NCBI GenBank assembly: GCA_021397835.1
Contig: JAJFZO010000234.1
Location: 2,305,001-2,369,000, forward strand
DNA from: Moringa oleifera
Taxonomy: Eukaryota > Streptophyta > Magnoliopsida > Brassicales > Moringaceae
Reading direction: 5' to 3'
DNA: 64,000 nt
Below, in pieces: positions 1 through 11,539 of this stretch (positions are counted from its first letter, which is position 1; every line of letters begins with the position of its first letter). Under the pieces are notes generated by a model. That model worked only from the letters and a program-made list of their open reading frames with translations. It had not been told where the DNA came from and did no database searches. The translations under genes were made by a program, and so were the position numbers.

Positions 1-793
1 CTCTCCTTCATCTCCTTTACTAATTTCCTTTCTCCATCTTCTGGTAGTAAGGGCAGCGATAGCGTCTCACTAAAATTGGTCCGATGCCAGGTTTCACTGA
101 TATCTTGTGACTATGGCGCTATCTGGAGAAATTCCTTTTGGCTTTTGAAATATTTCTACATGCCTCTCAAAGAGAGCCTCCATTTGTTGTTGTTGACAAG
201 TTTTCAATGTTGGGTAGCTTTCTTCTCCATGGGTAGTATCTCTTTCTAGCAAAAGGATCTGCATCAAGGTCCCTTGGTTGCGATTTCCTCCTAACTACTC
301 CATATTACGCTTATCAATCATAACTGGTCGTTGAGGTGGAACGCTAGTGAGATTGAGTTTCTTTTGTAGCCACTTAAACGCCATTATCAGTTGCGCAAAA
401 TCCCACGCAATTGGTCTTAGTCTTCAGCCACTAGCCTCCGAGGACGATATCACGACCTTTTAGCTCTATCACAAAAAACTCCGCCTGGAATGGGTACTCT
501 TGGATCATTATTGGTGTGTTTGGTAGCCGACTCATACATGACATTCATCCGCTCCCTCCCTCTATCTTCATCCCAAAACGCGAAACCCATGCTCGGTTAA
601 GGAAGTTGTATGAGCTTCCCGTGTCCAGCAATACCATTAACGGACATCCATCAACCTTGGCCAGAACCCGCATAATTTTAAGAGTGGATAATCCAATAAT
701 GGCATGGAGAAAAATTTCAACGGTTTCACTTTTTGATTCTGGCTCTGCTTCTTGTTCCTCTGCATCTTCGTCATAGCTACTATCAATAAACAA
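1..793 (-). mobile_element. Decayed Ty3/gypsy retrotransposon pol fragment (protease end, entering RT linker)
   Basis: Read on the minus strand, an open stretch at 793-545 carries the retroviral-type aspartic protease signature LLDTGSSYNFL, preceded by an acidic linker and a segment resembling the start of a gypsy RVP domain (FLHAIIGLSTLKIMRV). Continuing towards position 1 in shifting frames come ELKGRDIV, PIAWDFAQLIMAFKW and LFERHVEIFQKPKGISP. These match the linker between protease and reverse transcriptase in Ty3/gypsy polyproteins, so the RT would lie left of the window. Stops (for example near 440 and 300) show it is dead. No LTR is visible here and the right edge is uncertain. It lies about 2 kb from the 3' end of the HPPD gene. 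Confidence 0.72.
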
Positions 794-799
794 TAGTCA

Positions 800-2640
800 T
801 TTGCAACAATGACTCAGGCGTGTAAACATCATGGCAATTGTATCATAGGTTGCATTGGCCACCTTGGATTTCTTCAACCATGAGTCACTTAATCGGAGGT
901 GCTGTAGTTTTTTTTTTTTTTTTTTTGGGTCTTGAGTTGACAATTGAGTGGGTTTTGGGTAATTTTTCGGAAGTTGGGATGATACTAGAATGGTTGCTTT
1001 CTATGTTGGCCAGAGCCTTCCTCTGATATCGAACTTGGTTTCGTAGAGATGGGCAAGTCTAACAGCTGTGTGGCAGAGCTATGGGTTGCTTGTAACGAAT
1101 TTTTTACCGGCAGTCAAAATGAATGGTCCCATTGTCAGATTCCTCCTCTGACATCAATTTTTCATGTGCCTGAACTTGACAAGGCTAGACCTTCGTCATC
1201 ATGAAGAATGGTTCTGTAGTGAAGAAGCTCTCAAGGAGATAGATAATATTGCTTTTTACTACAATTGAGTTGATGGAAAATCAATGGTGCCCTCTTCATT
1301 AATTTTTTTTTTTCCTTCAGATACAATGAAACAACTACTAGTGCAAAATGGATGGCACACTTCCTAAGAAAAGAGAAAACATGCCCAACATGCAAATGTG
1401 AAAAACAGAAAAACAGGTGCTGAATAATAAAAATAAATAGTAACATTAAAATAAATATCTAATAATAATTTATAAGAGATAGATTATGCAGTAGCAGCCT
1501 CTCTATCCAATTGAGCTAGTGGGGGACTGCAGGAAACTTCCACAATCTGTAGATGGAAAGTTTACAACAGGTACCAAGAACAAACCAAATAGAGAGAAAA
1601 TAATAAGACCCATAATCCTAAATGAATGAAGTTCAATTAATCAAAATGAAAATCCTAGATACCATAGGTTCAGTCCATTGTCACTCCCTCATAACAACAA
1701 CAATTAACTTTCCCAGGTTCCGTAACAGAAGCCGGCCTAATTAAACATGCACCATCCAGACTTTTCTTTAGATTGCCCTCCCCCTTTACTAGCAAAAAGC
1801 ATTCACTTTCTCAATTATGCTCCTCTTCACCATGTCCATCATAGAATCACCAACCGAAATTAGAAACAGTCACACAAAGGAACCAGCCAGTAAGCTAAAC
1901 TGGTGGCTTGCTTGCAAATCAGTCTCCTTTTTTTTTTTTTTCCTTTTCTTCCCTCCTTCTATTTATACATCAAACCATTTATAGTTGAAAGAGAAAGTTA
2001 AAAAAAAGGAAAGGAGGGAGAAAATGCAAGGAGAGAAACTGTTAATCTCTTCACTGAGAAACCTAAGTCACATGAATAACAACCAGAGGCTGATATGGAA
2101 AGGAATAGAATGGTAAAACCCTCCAATACATTTACATTAATGGAATTTTCTACAGAAAAAATGAAGTTGGCCCAGTCTGCAAGGAAGCTGATAACAGGTA
2201 AACATTTTCTTGCTTGGAATATCTTTCCAATGACAGGACATGACCACATAAACAGCATATATTAAACTGATCGGATGGCTCTTCAGTCAAGCAAGAACAA
2301 GCACCTGTATTACTATATTTGTTTTCACGGGAAACTTTCTCTTCCTTTTCAGTGATGGTTTTGCATATCAAAGACTTCTAAGTACACACACATGCAGAGG
2401 TTGATTCAAGGCCAAAAGAACAACTTCAAGCAAACTGAAGTTAGCTGTTCACGTGCATATGGCACTTGCTCAAATTCCAAATGGATAATTTTAGCTTCTC
2501 CCCAAACATAAGTTCCATTTGCTTCTAGATATAATTTATGTTCAGAATTGAAAGGCAGACTTCCACATGAACAAAGAATTAACACATAGATACTACATAA
2601 ATACTATGACAATTTACTATCATTCCAAGTATTTTCCCTT
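800..2640. other. Intergenic stretch without a recognisable gene
   Basis: No coding frame here resembles a known family. The stretch has several short homopolymers (T-runs at about 908-926, 1302-1313 and 1928-1941) and moderate AT richness. The part nearest HPPD (roughly 2640-2894) is probably its 3' UTR, but I see no clear polyadenylation signal that fixes the end. A remnant upstream of the gypsy protease could extend into the first few hundred bases. Confidence 0.4.
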
Positions 2641-2894
2641 CTGAGTTGGTTACATTAGACCGAGTTCAACGAGTTGCATACTGCAAGTTCAACGAGTTGC
2701 ACAATGTAACGACTTTTCGATAATATATATTTAACTGTTTCTAGTTCTCACCTAAGTAATTTTTAAGTGAACTAATAAGTCTTAGACCCAACAGAATGGC
2801 TATACATAAAGTGATCCCATGATTGCCAATCCAATCAGGCTGTAGTTAATACCTTATTCCTACATCAAGACTGAGAAGCAAAGAGAATGGTCTC

Positions 2895-4830
2895 TCAGAC
2901 TGAAGCTGGTTCTCCAGCTTGTTTGGCTTCAAGAGTTTTCTCATATTCCTCGATGGACCTGAAGAGCTCTGAAAAGTTGCCTTTCCCAAAACCTCCACAT
3001 CCACCCTTTTGGTATACTTTCCCTTCTTCATCTTTAAGCATGCATCCAACTCTCTGAATTATCTCTATAAAGATGGTTGGCCTGACAATACAGGAGAACA
3101 TTACTAAAACAGAGTCGCAAAATGTCTGAACAATTCTATCTTCAATTGATTCAGAAACAAAATGGATTATTATGAGAATATATAATATGAACCACATCAA
3201 ACTACTTATAAAAGTAACCATTGACCAACAAAAGGAATCTGGATGACTTGAAACAACACTTCTTGGACTTACAACAAGAGTATCAATTAAAGCATGTACA
3301 AAGGAAAACAAACCAAAGCTGCGGAGACAACCAAACAAACATGAATTTTCCATATTCCAAAGAGGTATGTATCACACATGCTTACAAGAAGAAAATATGA
3401 TTTTTTGCCTAAAAGTACTGATTCCATTAAGAAACAGGATAAACAAGTGAACAAGACTTTTACAGGAAAAATGAAATTCTTATCTGTTTTGTTCGTAACA
3501 CACAATAAAACACACGTATCAAACACAGCAACCAAAAAGAGAGAAGAAGGGTTAGCAACTAAATAAATTTGTTGAATGCTTGAGTAAGCATGGAAGAAGC
3601 TATAAAAATTCATTCCCCCGGGAAAAAAGGAAAAAAGAAAAGTCAACCCCATAGTGGAAATGAATCCATTGTTTTAGTAAAAATAATTGCTTGTTCATAC
3701 CTATCTCCTACAGGCTTGGTGAAAATTTGCAGTAGCGTCCCCTGATCATCTCTATCCACCAAAATCCCCAACTCCTCACATTCCTTGATCTGCTCGTCGC
3801 TCAACACATCACCAGCCCTCTTCTTGAGATTCTTGTAATAGGTAGGCGGCGGGGACGGCATGAACTCGAAACCCCCAATCCCGCTCCTCTTCCTCATCTC
3901 CCTCAAAGTCCTGAAGATATCCTCACTGACCAAAGCCAAGTGCTGCACTCCTGGCCCCTCGTTGTGCTCCAGATACGTCTGGATCTGGCTCTTCCTTTTG
4001 GTACCGTACACCGGCTCGTTCATCGGCAGCAACACTGTCTCATCGTTGTTCGCGAGCACCACCGAGTTGAGCCCGCTCTCGTTCGTTCCCACGTCCTCTG
4101 CCGTGAACTCTGCGAACTCGTGGAATCCCGTGAAACCTTTGACGTAGGACACAGCAGGAACCAATTCTGGTACATTCCCCACCGCGTGATCCAGCCGCCG
4201 GATACCATAATCCAAAGGGTACGAGGAGAGCCCCTCCATGGGCTCGAAACCAGGTAAGAAGGACCCAGATGAATAATCGCTGCTTTTGTAGCTGACATAT
4301 CGAAGAACCACGTCCCCATAGAGATGAATCTCGGATAGAACAACGCGGCCATCGAGCTCCACTGGCAACGAGGAGGGCCTGGCGCCGTTAGCGACGCTGG
4401 TCTCGAACGCGACCCGGGCGTCTTCCACTTCGATGGCGATAGCCCTGATGGCGAGGCCGTGGGAAGCAGAGAAAGCGCGGCAGGTGACGTGATCGAAGGT
4501 GGGGATGGAGGCTGTTAGCGCGGGAGCAAGGTTCTGAGCAGCTGCTATGGTGGGCGAGTAAGGCGCGGTGAAGAGGAACCTGAGATCCCCAGAGGCTATG
4601 AGGTAGGATGCGTGAGTCATGTTGCCTGTGGAAAGGTCAGACTTGGCCACGATGGGCATGCCGAGCCCCCACGCGAACCGCCGGGCAGCGTTGGTGGCGT
4701 CGCTGCACCAGAACTCCACATGGTGGAATCGCTTCACCTTGAACTTGTCGGATTTGGGGTTCACCCGCACGAAGTTGGAGAAGCCAACCAGCTTGAAGCC
4801 CGCCGAACCAGCCTCGTTCTCTTTGCCCAT
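2895..4830 (-). CDS. HPPD: 4-hydroxyphenylpyruvate dioxygenase (HPPD), two exons
   Basis: The enzyme converts 4-hydroxyphenylpyruvate to homogentisate, the committed precursor step for tocopherols and plastoquinone and part of tyrosine breakdown. CDS: complement(join(2895-3081, 3701-4830)), 1317 nt, 438 residues, close to the usual plant length of about 440. The donor at 3700 (GATAG|GTATGA) and acceptor at 3082 (TGTCAG|GCC) rejoin the conserved GDRPT codons. The iron ligands are His215 (RRLDHAVGN), His297 (GVQHLAL) and Glu383 (FIEIIQR), each exactly 11 residues before the Arabidopsis ligands. The C-terminal GGCGGFGKGNFSELF lid region is intact. The start is the MGKE methionine, typical of cytosolic plant HPPD; no transit peptide is seen. 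Exon 1 is much richer in GC than its surroundings. The 619-bp intron position fits the single intron known in the family. Confidence 0.97.
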
Positions 4831-4905
4831 TGGGTTCTCTGTTCTTCGGGGTGGGGGTCGAGTGGTTCAGCTGAAATCAAGCGACGCCTCGCCTTCTCAT
4901 TCTGC

Positions 4906-4914
4906 TTATAAAGC
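4906..4914 (-). promoter_or_regulatory. Probable TATA box of HPPD
   Basis: On the minus strand the sequence GCTTTATAAG lies about 80 bases upstream of the HPPD start codon, leaving room for a 5' UTR of roughly 45-50 bases. The spacing is right for a core promoter, but no transcript start can be seen from sequence, so this is inference. Confidence 0.45.
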
Positions 4915-4919
4915 GGCAG

Positions 4920-6500
4920 GGAAGTCAAGTCTCATTAACACGTGTGAAGATATTATTGGATAGAGTGTCTACAGTTGCGTGCCATGGATTTGTCCTTTCT
5001 CATTGGGGATGGATGGGTGGATTGTAGATAATAACGTGTGCAGTGAATAGATGACATGTCAGGCTTATCGAAGGCTCATATGCTGCTAGAGAGCGCACTA
5101 TCATTTGCCTTATAATGTTGAGCTAATTGACGAATTTTTATTTTTTTAAAAAAACTTATTATTATTTTTGTAATTTAAATATTTATAATTTTTATTATAA
5201 AAATTATGAATTTTTAATTTAAAAAATTAAAAAAATTTGATTACTTAAATAATTAAAGTGACCAAAACTAACTTGATTATAATAGAGTACAATAACTAGG
5301 GGTGTTTATGGCTGTCATCACTCCAAATCTCTTTATTTATTTTTTATTCATCAAAATTTATTGAAGAAAAAACTTATTCCATGCCTTCTTTCTTATATTC
5401 TTCTACAATTTGAATATAGCGTACCTACTTTAAAAAGTGATCTTTGGTAACAACGTTGCATAAATAGCTAAAATTTATTTTTAAATTTAATTTTTGAATT
5501 TGTTTTTCAGGGCTTATTATTTATATTTTGTTCTCGTGTAATAATCAAAACTAAGTTGCAATCTTTTTTTAGTTTTTTTGTCATGATACCTAGATCCAAG
5601 CAACAATCTCTTCTCTAATTTTTATTTTTATTTTTATAGATGTTTGATTCTACGTCGAATCCACCATTTTTAAATATAATTTTTGAGATTTTTTAACGAT
5701 TTTTTGTTTATGTTCAAATTCATGTGCAAACAACTAAAACCCAAGCTATAACATATTTTTTTATATTTTTTTTCTATGATACCTATTGTCTGATTTTCGA
5801 GTTTTACATTGAATTCACACCCGATACATATTTTTTTGGAAAAATTTTTATGATATTTAAATATATAATGACAGTTAAAAATGCATTATGCAAATGCATA
5901 TTGGTTCTATATATGTCAGGTTGGTCATTCTAAGTGATAATTACTTATTATGCACTGATAAGCATTGTGTTTGATAATACTGATTTTTCATGAATAAGTT
6001 ACTTTTTGTTTTATAATTGACATAGTTGCTGATCATGATGAGTTATTTGAATTAATTATTATTTGTAGTAACTTGTTATAATGCGTGACTAGTAGGATGT
6101 GATAAATATTGATGATTTTTTTTTTAAACAGCATTCATTATAGTTGTAAATACTAAAATATCCTACATAACTTCTTTAAGTTTTTTTAACCTTTCTTTCT
6201 TTTTATGGTCTAAAATGCTTTCACTTTTTAAAGTAAAATTATAACTTTGCCATGGATTTGAAAGCAATGGTAAAGAGGTATGCTCCAGACGACTTGAGCA
6301 AGAAACCTCACTTTTTCTCTCTACTAGTTTGAGTTTTCCATTGGTTTCTCTTTTTTATTTTTTTTTTGCTTTCTCGTCATCCTTGCAACATTTGACATTT
6401 ATTTTTTGTAATATATAGTTTTGAAGCAACACTAATCTCTATAAGTTATTTTTTCTTCATTTCCTATCAAAACCCATATATTTTATTCATTTTCAAAAAT
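4920..6500. other. AT-rich region upstream of HPPD
   Basis: After about 200 bases of mixed promoter-like sequence, the composition becomes strongly AT-rich from about 5130, with many T-runs. No coding similarity is visible; the short open frames here are low-complexity. The stretch separates the HPPD promoter from the MULE-like unit, whose left border could lie anywhere between about 6000 and 6640. Confidence 0.4.
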
Positions 6501-6639
6501 GTTAGTGCACATGTCCCTTTTAGATGCGTTTTGAGCAAAATACTACCTATTTCATGAGGTCTTTTTGATTTTTTGGTGCTTTGAAGCACTAAAGAATATA
6601 ACTTATCAATATCGCATCTTTTATGCACTAAAGGTTCTA

Positions 6640-6960
6640 ATTTATATCGCATTATTATACTTCATTATTTTGCATGTTATCGATTATATTCGCACTATTT
6701 TTGGTTTATTATCACACCATTTTGGTACATTGTTTTTGCATCATCTTGGTCATTGTTTATGCACCATTCTGCTTCATGATTGTCGCACCATGTCCCAATA
6801 CGTTTTGCACTATCATTAAACATGAGGTTGCACTATTTGTTACAACGTTCGCACCATTTATTACTACTTTCAAACCATTTAGTGTTAGTTTTTCATTTTT
6901 TTGCACCATTTTCTCATAGTCTATTGCACCATTTATTATCATGTGTTCTCACCATTTAGA
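6640..6960 (+). repeat. GCACCATTT-motif array, copy 1 (left edge of the MULE-like unit)
   Basis: Irregularly spaced short units (about 15-40 bases) centred on TTGCACCATTT, with variants such as TCGCACTATTT and GCACCATTCT. Surrounding bases are T-rich. Examples are near 6784, 6856, 6901 and 6925. The units are not a clean tandem array; they share only the core motif and a pyrimidine-rich lead. Confidence 0.7.
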
Positions 6961-8329
6961 CATAAATTAGCATGTTTTTGCACTATTTGTGTGAATTGCT
7001 ATAGATGTTTTTCTTCTTTTTTTTTCAATACTTTGACACTCTTTACGATGTGCAAATGGCACCAATGTTGAAAGTTTTCAAGTCCAATAAGGTGAAAAAA
7101 ATGAAACATTGAGACATTGATGTGTAATTAACAATCAAGTTGATGTTTGAAGGATTGAGGGATGATGGCCAAATGAAAAACCTGTTCAAGACCACAACTT
7201 TTGGTCATTTCCTAGAGCTACTCTTTCTGAAGTTTAGTGCATAATAGCTGACATTATGTTGGTGTGTCTGAAGAAATAACCTAAGATTAATTGCATGGTG
7301 TTCATACTTAGGTCATACAAGGTGACATTAAGTGCCACTGAATTATGCCTCATTAGTGATTTGAGGTTTGATGATGTGGCAGAGAGTGCAACAATTAAAG
7401 CGTGAGAGTCTAACATTCTTGGGAGCTATTTTAGTGGACAAGACCAGTTGAACAAAGATTTTATGGACTTCAAGTTACAAAAATGATTGTTTGAACACCT
7501 AAAGGATGCAGTGAACCTTACCTTGATTTGTATACTATATGAAGCGACAGTTCATCCTTGCATGGCACATGCATTTAGTGGATTACTTGGACCACTTAAA
7601 TAGTTACCCTTGGGGGATTATGTTATTGATGCGCTCTTTAGCACAATTTAAAGTAGTAGTTACAAATTATAAATCCAAAAGTAAGTAGTTTTACAGTTTC
7701 TATGGCTTTGCATGAGTTTTGCAAGTAAGTAGTTAAACCATTTTTCTATTTTGTTTGTTTAATAGTTTAAATTGAATTTGCTTAATACATTTTGTATTTT
7801 TCAAAGATAGATGTTTACTTTTAAGGCAATTCCCAATTTAGGAAAGAATTTGGCAAAAAAAAAAGTGCCATTTAATGTGAAGCCATGGTTTCTTCCTTAA
7901 TCTTTCACTTTGATATCAAGAGGCAAGTCAATGAGGCTAACTTTCACTAGATGAGTAAGTATTGATATTTTATACCTTTCAATTTTTTTTTTTAATATAC
8001 TACTAGGCTAATAATAGCATGTTAACTTTATCAAATACATGCTAAGGATATTGTCCCGTTAAAGGCTAAGATCGAGGCTCCATATTTTCAAGAGTCCAAC
8101 CACCATCCTACTTATATATATGGAGTTAGAGGTTCGACCCAACCTATTGATGAGGTAGATCTTCCTGCTACATCTTATATGTTATTCTAAAGGTGGTAGG
8201 CAAATTTTAATTCTAATGAGAGGTAAGTTAAAGTTGAAGCTGAGAAGGTTAGGCCTAAGAAAACTAGAAAAACTAAGAAGCGAAACAAGAATAAAAAGGT
8301 ATTTCAACTTTACCTTGCACTTTGTAATC

Positions 8330-8690
8330 ATTCTGTAAACACTTTCGCATCATTGTACAATTTGAATTTATTATAATGCACCATTTAGTTCATAGTCTCG
8401 TAACATTTAATTCATAGCATCGTACCATTTAGTTCACACCATCACACAATTTAGTTCACACTTTCGCATCATTTAATAGTCAATTTCACACCATTAATGT
8501 CCACTTTTACACCATTTGTATCCACCTTCGTACCATTTTTGTTCACTTTCGCATCCTTTATTTATACTTTCATACCATTTATTTGCATTATTACACCCTT
8601 TATTGATACATTTGCACCAATTATTTACATATTCACACATTTTATTTACATATTTTATAACGTTTATAAATATGTTATTTAGCTTTTTTG
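8330..8690 (+). repeat. GCACCATTT-motif array, copy 2 (presumed intron)
   Basis: A run of loosely periodic units such as TTCGCATCATT, CGTACCATTTAGTTCA, TTTTACACCATTTG and TTTGCACCAATT, spaced about 20-25 bases apart. It lies between two coding-like pieces of the DUF1985-type gene, so it probably occupied an intron. Confidence 0.65.
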
Positions 8691-9149
8691 CATTCTGTTA
8701 TGTTCAGAGCGGTGAAATGAGGATGGAGGAAGAAGATACAGATGATGAATATAATGAGGACAACATATATCATAGAGAAGAAAGAATAAAATATAAAAAA
8801 GATGTAGGGGAAAGGACGAAAGACCATCAATGGTAAAGGATCTGAGAGAAGCAATAAAGGACAATGATTCCTTATCCAATGAAGTAGTTGTAATAAGAAA
8901 GGGGTTGACAAGAATGGAGTTACGATTAAAGGCTATGAAAGATTGTTTCGTAGGGAGCATTAAAGTGATAGAGGGTTGATTTATAAGGAGAATTGATGCC
9001 TTTGAGGCTCCTATTGAGGTCATGGAAGCTTTAATCACTTGACAATGTGCATAATTAGTAGGAATAGTGTAATCGGTGATCAACAAACAAGTATCAGATA
9101 TAAATGCCCTTCGGTCTCTTGTGCTTCTTCACACACATTATCATAAGTT

Positions 9150-9420
9150 TATGTATTTTGACTTTGGCACCATTACATAATAAATAACAACACACTATCA
9201 GACTATTTATGTAAAAATTTGCATCATTTTTTAGCATGTTTTGCTTTGTTATGTTTGATACTTTTATACCATTTTAAGCATGTTGTTGCACTATTGTGTA
9301 ATATACTTTCGCACAATTTTAGCAAATTTGTGCTCCATTGCATACATTAATTTGCACCATTTAACATGTAACATGTAACTTTCGTACCAATTTCTAACTT
9401 CTTTTGCATTTGTTATTTTT
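9150..9420 (+). repeat. GCACCATTT-motif array, copy 3 (presumed intron)
   Basis: Further units of the same motif (TTTGGCACCATT near 9163, TTTGCATCATTTT near 9217, TTTGCACCATTTAAC near 9352, TTTCGTACCAATTT near 9381). It separates the coiled-coil-like piece from the piece that may begin a ULP1 domain. Confidence 0.6.
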
Positions 9421-10009
9421 TTTAATTGTTGTATAATATAATCCTTTACCTTTGTTATTTTTGAACATATTTAGCAGCAACAAAAAACATTAAAAAAAAG
9501 GAAAGGTATATAGCCTCATCATCATTTGTTGGTAATGATGGGATATTTATTGTGTAACAACGAATAATCCAATACATTGCAGCTAAGGATGAAGGAATTT
9601 TTACTATACACCATAATGATGGTCATGATGAAGGTCTATGAAATGAAATAAGGTAAGATCTACCCTAGAAACCAATTGTAAAGACCCATAAGAGGTCCCA
9701 CTTTCATAATAACTTTTATGTGAATGCCAATGCCCTCAGCAAATGGCATAAGGTAATGCAAATTGAGCATAATATAGATATGATGGCTCTGGTATCTAAA
9801 AAGTTAGTGTGTGCTTATGTGAGCTTTAAGAAATCAAATAAGAAATATGTCATATCTTCGTTGTTTAATGATTGTGTTATTTTTTTATTTTAATTTTAAT
9901 AACTCATTTTCATTTTGCACAATGTAGTTGCGAGATCAAAATTGCAATTCTTTTAGATGCAAAATTCTCCTTGGAGTTTAAAAAGCTTTTGAGTTGGTTG
10001 GAGCATGCA

Positions 10010-10220
10010 TTCGCACCACTATTAATCTTTTCCACCATTTATAATTGCACTTTTGCACCCTTTATTAATTTTCTGCACCATTTATAATTACATTTTTGCA
10101 TCCTTTATTAATTTTTTACACTATTTATAGTTGCATTTTCACACCATTTGCTACTCTTGTGCATAATTTATAATTGTAATGTCCTACCACTTGTACTTTT
10201 TTTGCATCATATAATATGTT
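10010..10220 (+). repeat. GCACCATTT-motif array, copy 4, directly before the plastid insertion
   Basis: About eight units over some 200 bases, for example TTCGCACCACTATTAAT, TTTTGCACCCTTTATTAAT and TTTCACACCATTTG, some with a second shared element (TTTATTAATTTT). It ends just upstream of plastid-like sequence at about 10262. Confidence 0.65.
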
Positions 10221-10589
10221 TTGTTCAACATGTCAAAGCACAAGAAAAAAGGCTCAAACAGTATGATCCCTCTGTCACCCTAGAATCAAAAGGGTGATCT
10301 CGTAGTTTTTGGTCTATGAAGATGCATTGTTAGGTGCTCCATTTTAATTTTCCATTGAGGTCAAACCTAAACTTATACTCAACAGATAGTTGTCCATACA
10401 TTGATAAGGGATGTATGGATTATCGAGAAGAAAGGAGCCATGGTGGTGCCCCTCAGACCGCCCAGATCCCACGAATGAAAAAAAAGTTGGATCTACATTG
10501 AATCTCGCTTGAATTGCCCTATCTATCCTCCTAAGGAGAATTTTAATTTCAAACCCTGATTCAAACAAGAGAGGTACACCAAAAAATTG

Positions 10590-11125
10590 ATTTTTGGTTA
10601 AGTTTCTCTACCTTAATGGTAGAAAAAAGGATTGATCAAATTCTATTGGGTTTAACTCATAGTGATTATTTATCAAAGAACGACTCTGGTTATCAAATGA
10701 TTAAATAGCTGGGAATAATTTACTTATGATACTTAATTGGCATTCATAAAAAATACTTAATGAATTATGAGTTCAATACATCCTGTTTATTAGAAAGATG
10801 GATATTCCTTGCTCATTATCAGACAATCACTTATTCACAAACTTTGTGTGGGCCTAATAGTTTTCATTTTCTGTCTCATGGAAAACCCTTTTCGGTTTGC
10901 TTAGCCTTATCCCCCTCTAGAGGTATTTTAATGATAGGCAGACGATCTTGTTTGGTCAAATACCTAGTGATAAACTCCTATGTTCCTTTGATTATAATAT
11001 TTCTGAACCAATTCGTAGATAACAAGCCTAAAAGTTTTTTTTATTAATGATATTGATATTAATGATAATGACGATATTGACGCTAGCGATGATATTAATA
11101 CTAGTAATAATATTAATGATAGTGG
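10590..11125 (+). pseudogene. ycf2: Plastid ycf2 fragment
   Basis: Decoded pieces [51 protein letters not shown] and SCLVKYL are a clear match to the middle of plastid Ycf2, the large AAA-type protein of the plastid inverted repeat. The segment around the ATP-binding loop has lost residues between ILMIG and SCLVKYL, so the Walker A motif is destroyed. The acidic Asp/Ile repeat that follows in Ycf2 is still recognisable at about 11048-11115 but in a shifted frame. Several stops are present. Non-functional. Confidence 0.9.
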
Positions 11126-11278
11126 GATTATCTTGAGGGGGTAGGGATGGCTATATTTCTGAGAGTGAACTCTAGGCGAATATGAAGCGCATGGGTACAA
11201 ATTATACCTTGGAATGAAAGAAAATTTTGAATTAACTTTGTCTATGAACAAGAAAGTTATAAGTAATGTAACTATAAA

Positions 11279-11468
11279 TCTCATGAAGAGTTTGATCTTG
11301 GCTCAAGATGAATGCTAGCGACATGCTTAAAACATGCAAGTCAGATAGGAAGCGATGTTTCCAATGGCAGATAGGTAAGTAACGCATAAGAACCTGCCAT
11401 TGGGAGGGGAACAATAGGTGGAAATGACTGCTAATACCCCGCAGGTTGAGGAGTAAAAAGAGAAATTC
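11279..11468 (+). pseudogene. rrn16: 5' end of plastid 16S rRNA, truncated
   Basis: TCTCATGAAGAGTTTGATC followed by GGCTCAAGATGAATGCTAGC, then ACATGCAAGTCAGATAGGAA and GTAACGCATAAGAACCTGCC, is the start of bacterial-type 16S rRNA in its plastid form, with G-to-A and C-to-T changes. Only about 190 bases are present. It reads on from the trnV-rrn16 spacer as it does in plastids, then stops abruptly near 11468. Confidence 0.93.
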
Positions 11469-11539
11469 GTTTAAGAAAATACGTGCATTTTTAAGAACAT
11501 ATAAAAATAATATCTAATTTATTTATAAATGGTAATAAA

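Larger units (their letters stand above)
7060..9990 (+). pseudogene. DUF1985 / ULP1-family-like transposon gene, broken, catalytic part not seen
   Basis: In shifting plus-strand frames the pieces read FGHFLELLFLKF (about 7200), KVTLSATELCLISDLRF (about 7320-7370), a segment around 7440-7640, and MFTFKAIPNLGKNLAKK (about 7810-7860). The order resembles the DUF1985 domain of plant ULP1-associated transposon proteins. A linker with an acidic and lysine-rich, probably coiled-coil part follows (8705-9050), then KTHKRSHFHNNF...ALSKWHKVMQIEHNIDMM (about 9690-9790), which is where a ULP1 peptidase domain would begin. No His-Asp-Cys core is found before plastid sequence starts at about 10262. Stops and frameshifts are frequent. 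The gaps between coding pieces hold GCACCATTT arrays, consistent with introns. The family call is moderate; that it is dead is certain. Confidence 0.5.
10262..11470 (+). other. Nuclear plastid DNA insertion (NUPT): trnV-rrn16 spacer, ycf2 piece, spacer plus 16S rRNA start
   Basis: Three plastid inverted-repeat pieces follow each other. At 10267-10575 the sequence (CCCTCTGTCACCCTAGAATC onward) matches, from memory, the region upstream of plastid rrn16. At about 10590-11125 it is ycf2. At about 11130-11468 it is the trnV-rrn16 spacer (GTAGGGATGGCTATATTTCT) running into the 16S rRNA. In a plastid genome the first and third pieces are near neighbours and ycf2 lies elsewhere, so the order is rearranged. 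Compared with conserved plastid sequence, most differences are C-to-T or G-to-A, typical of decay after methylation in the nucleus. The DNA could have come by way of the mitochondrion. Identification is strong; exact edges are approximate. Confidence 0.9.

Noticed and set aside
1495..1545. Minus strand resembles the 5' half of a tRNA (TAGCTCAATTGGATAGAG, A-box-like)
   Set aside because: No matching acceptor stem, anticodon arm or B box follows, so neither a tRNA nor a SINE can be supported.
3860..4352. Long open frames overlapping HPPD exon 1 on both strands
   Set aside because: They are out-of-frame or opposite-strand readings of the GC-rich exon with no family similarity.
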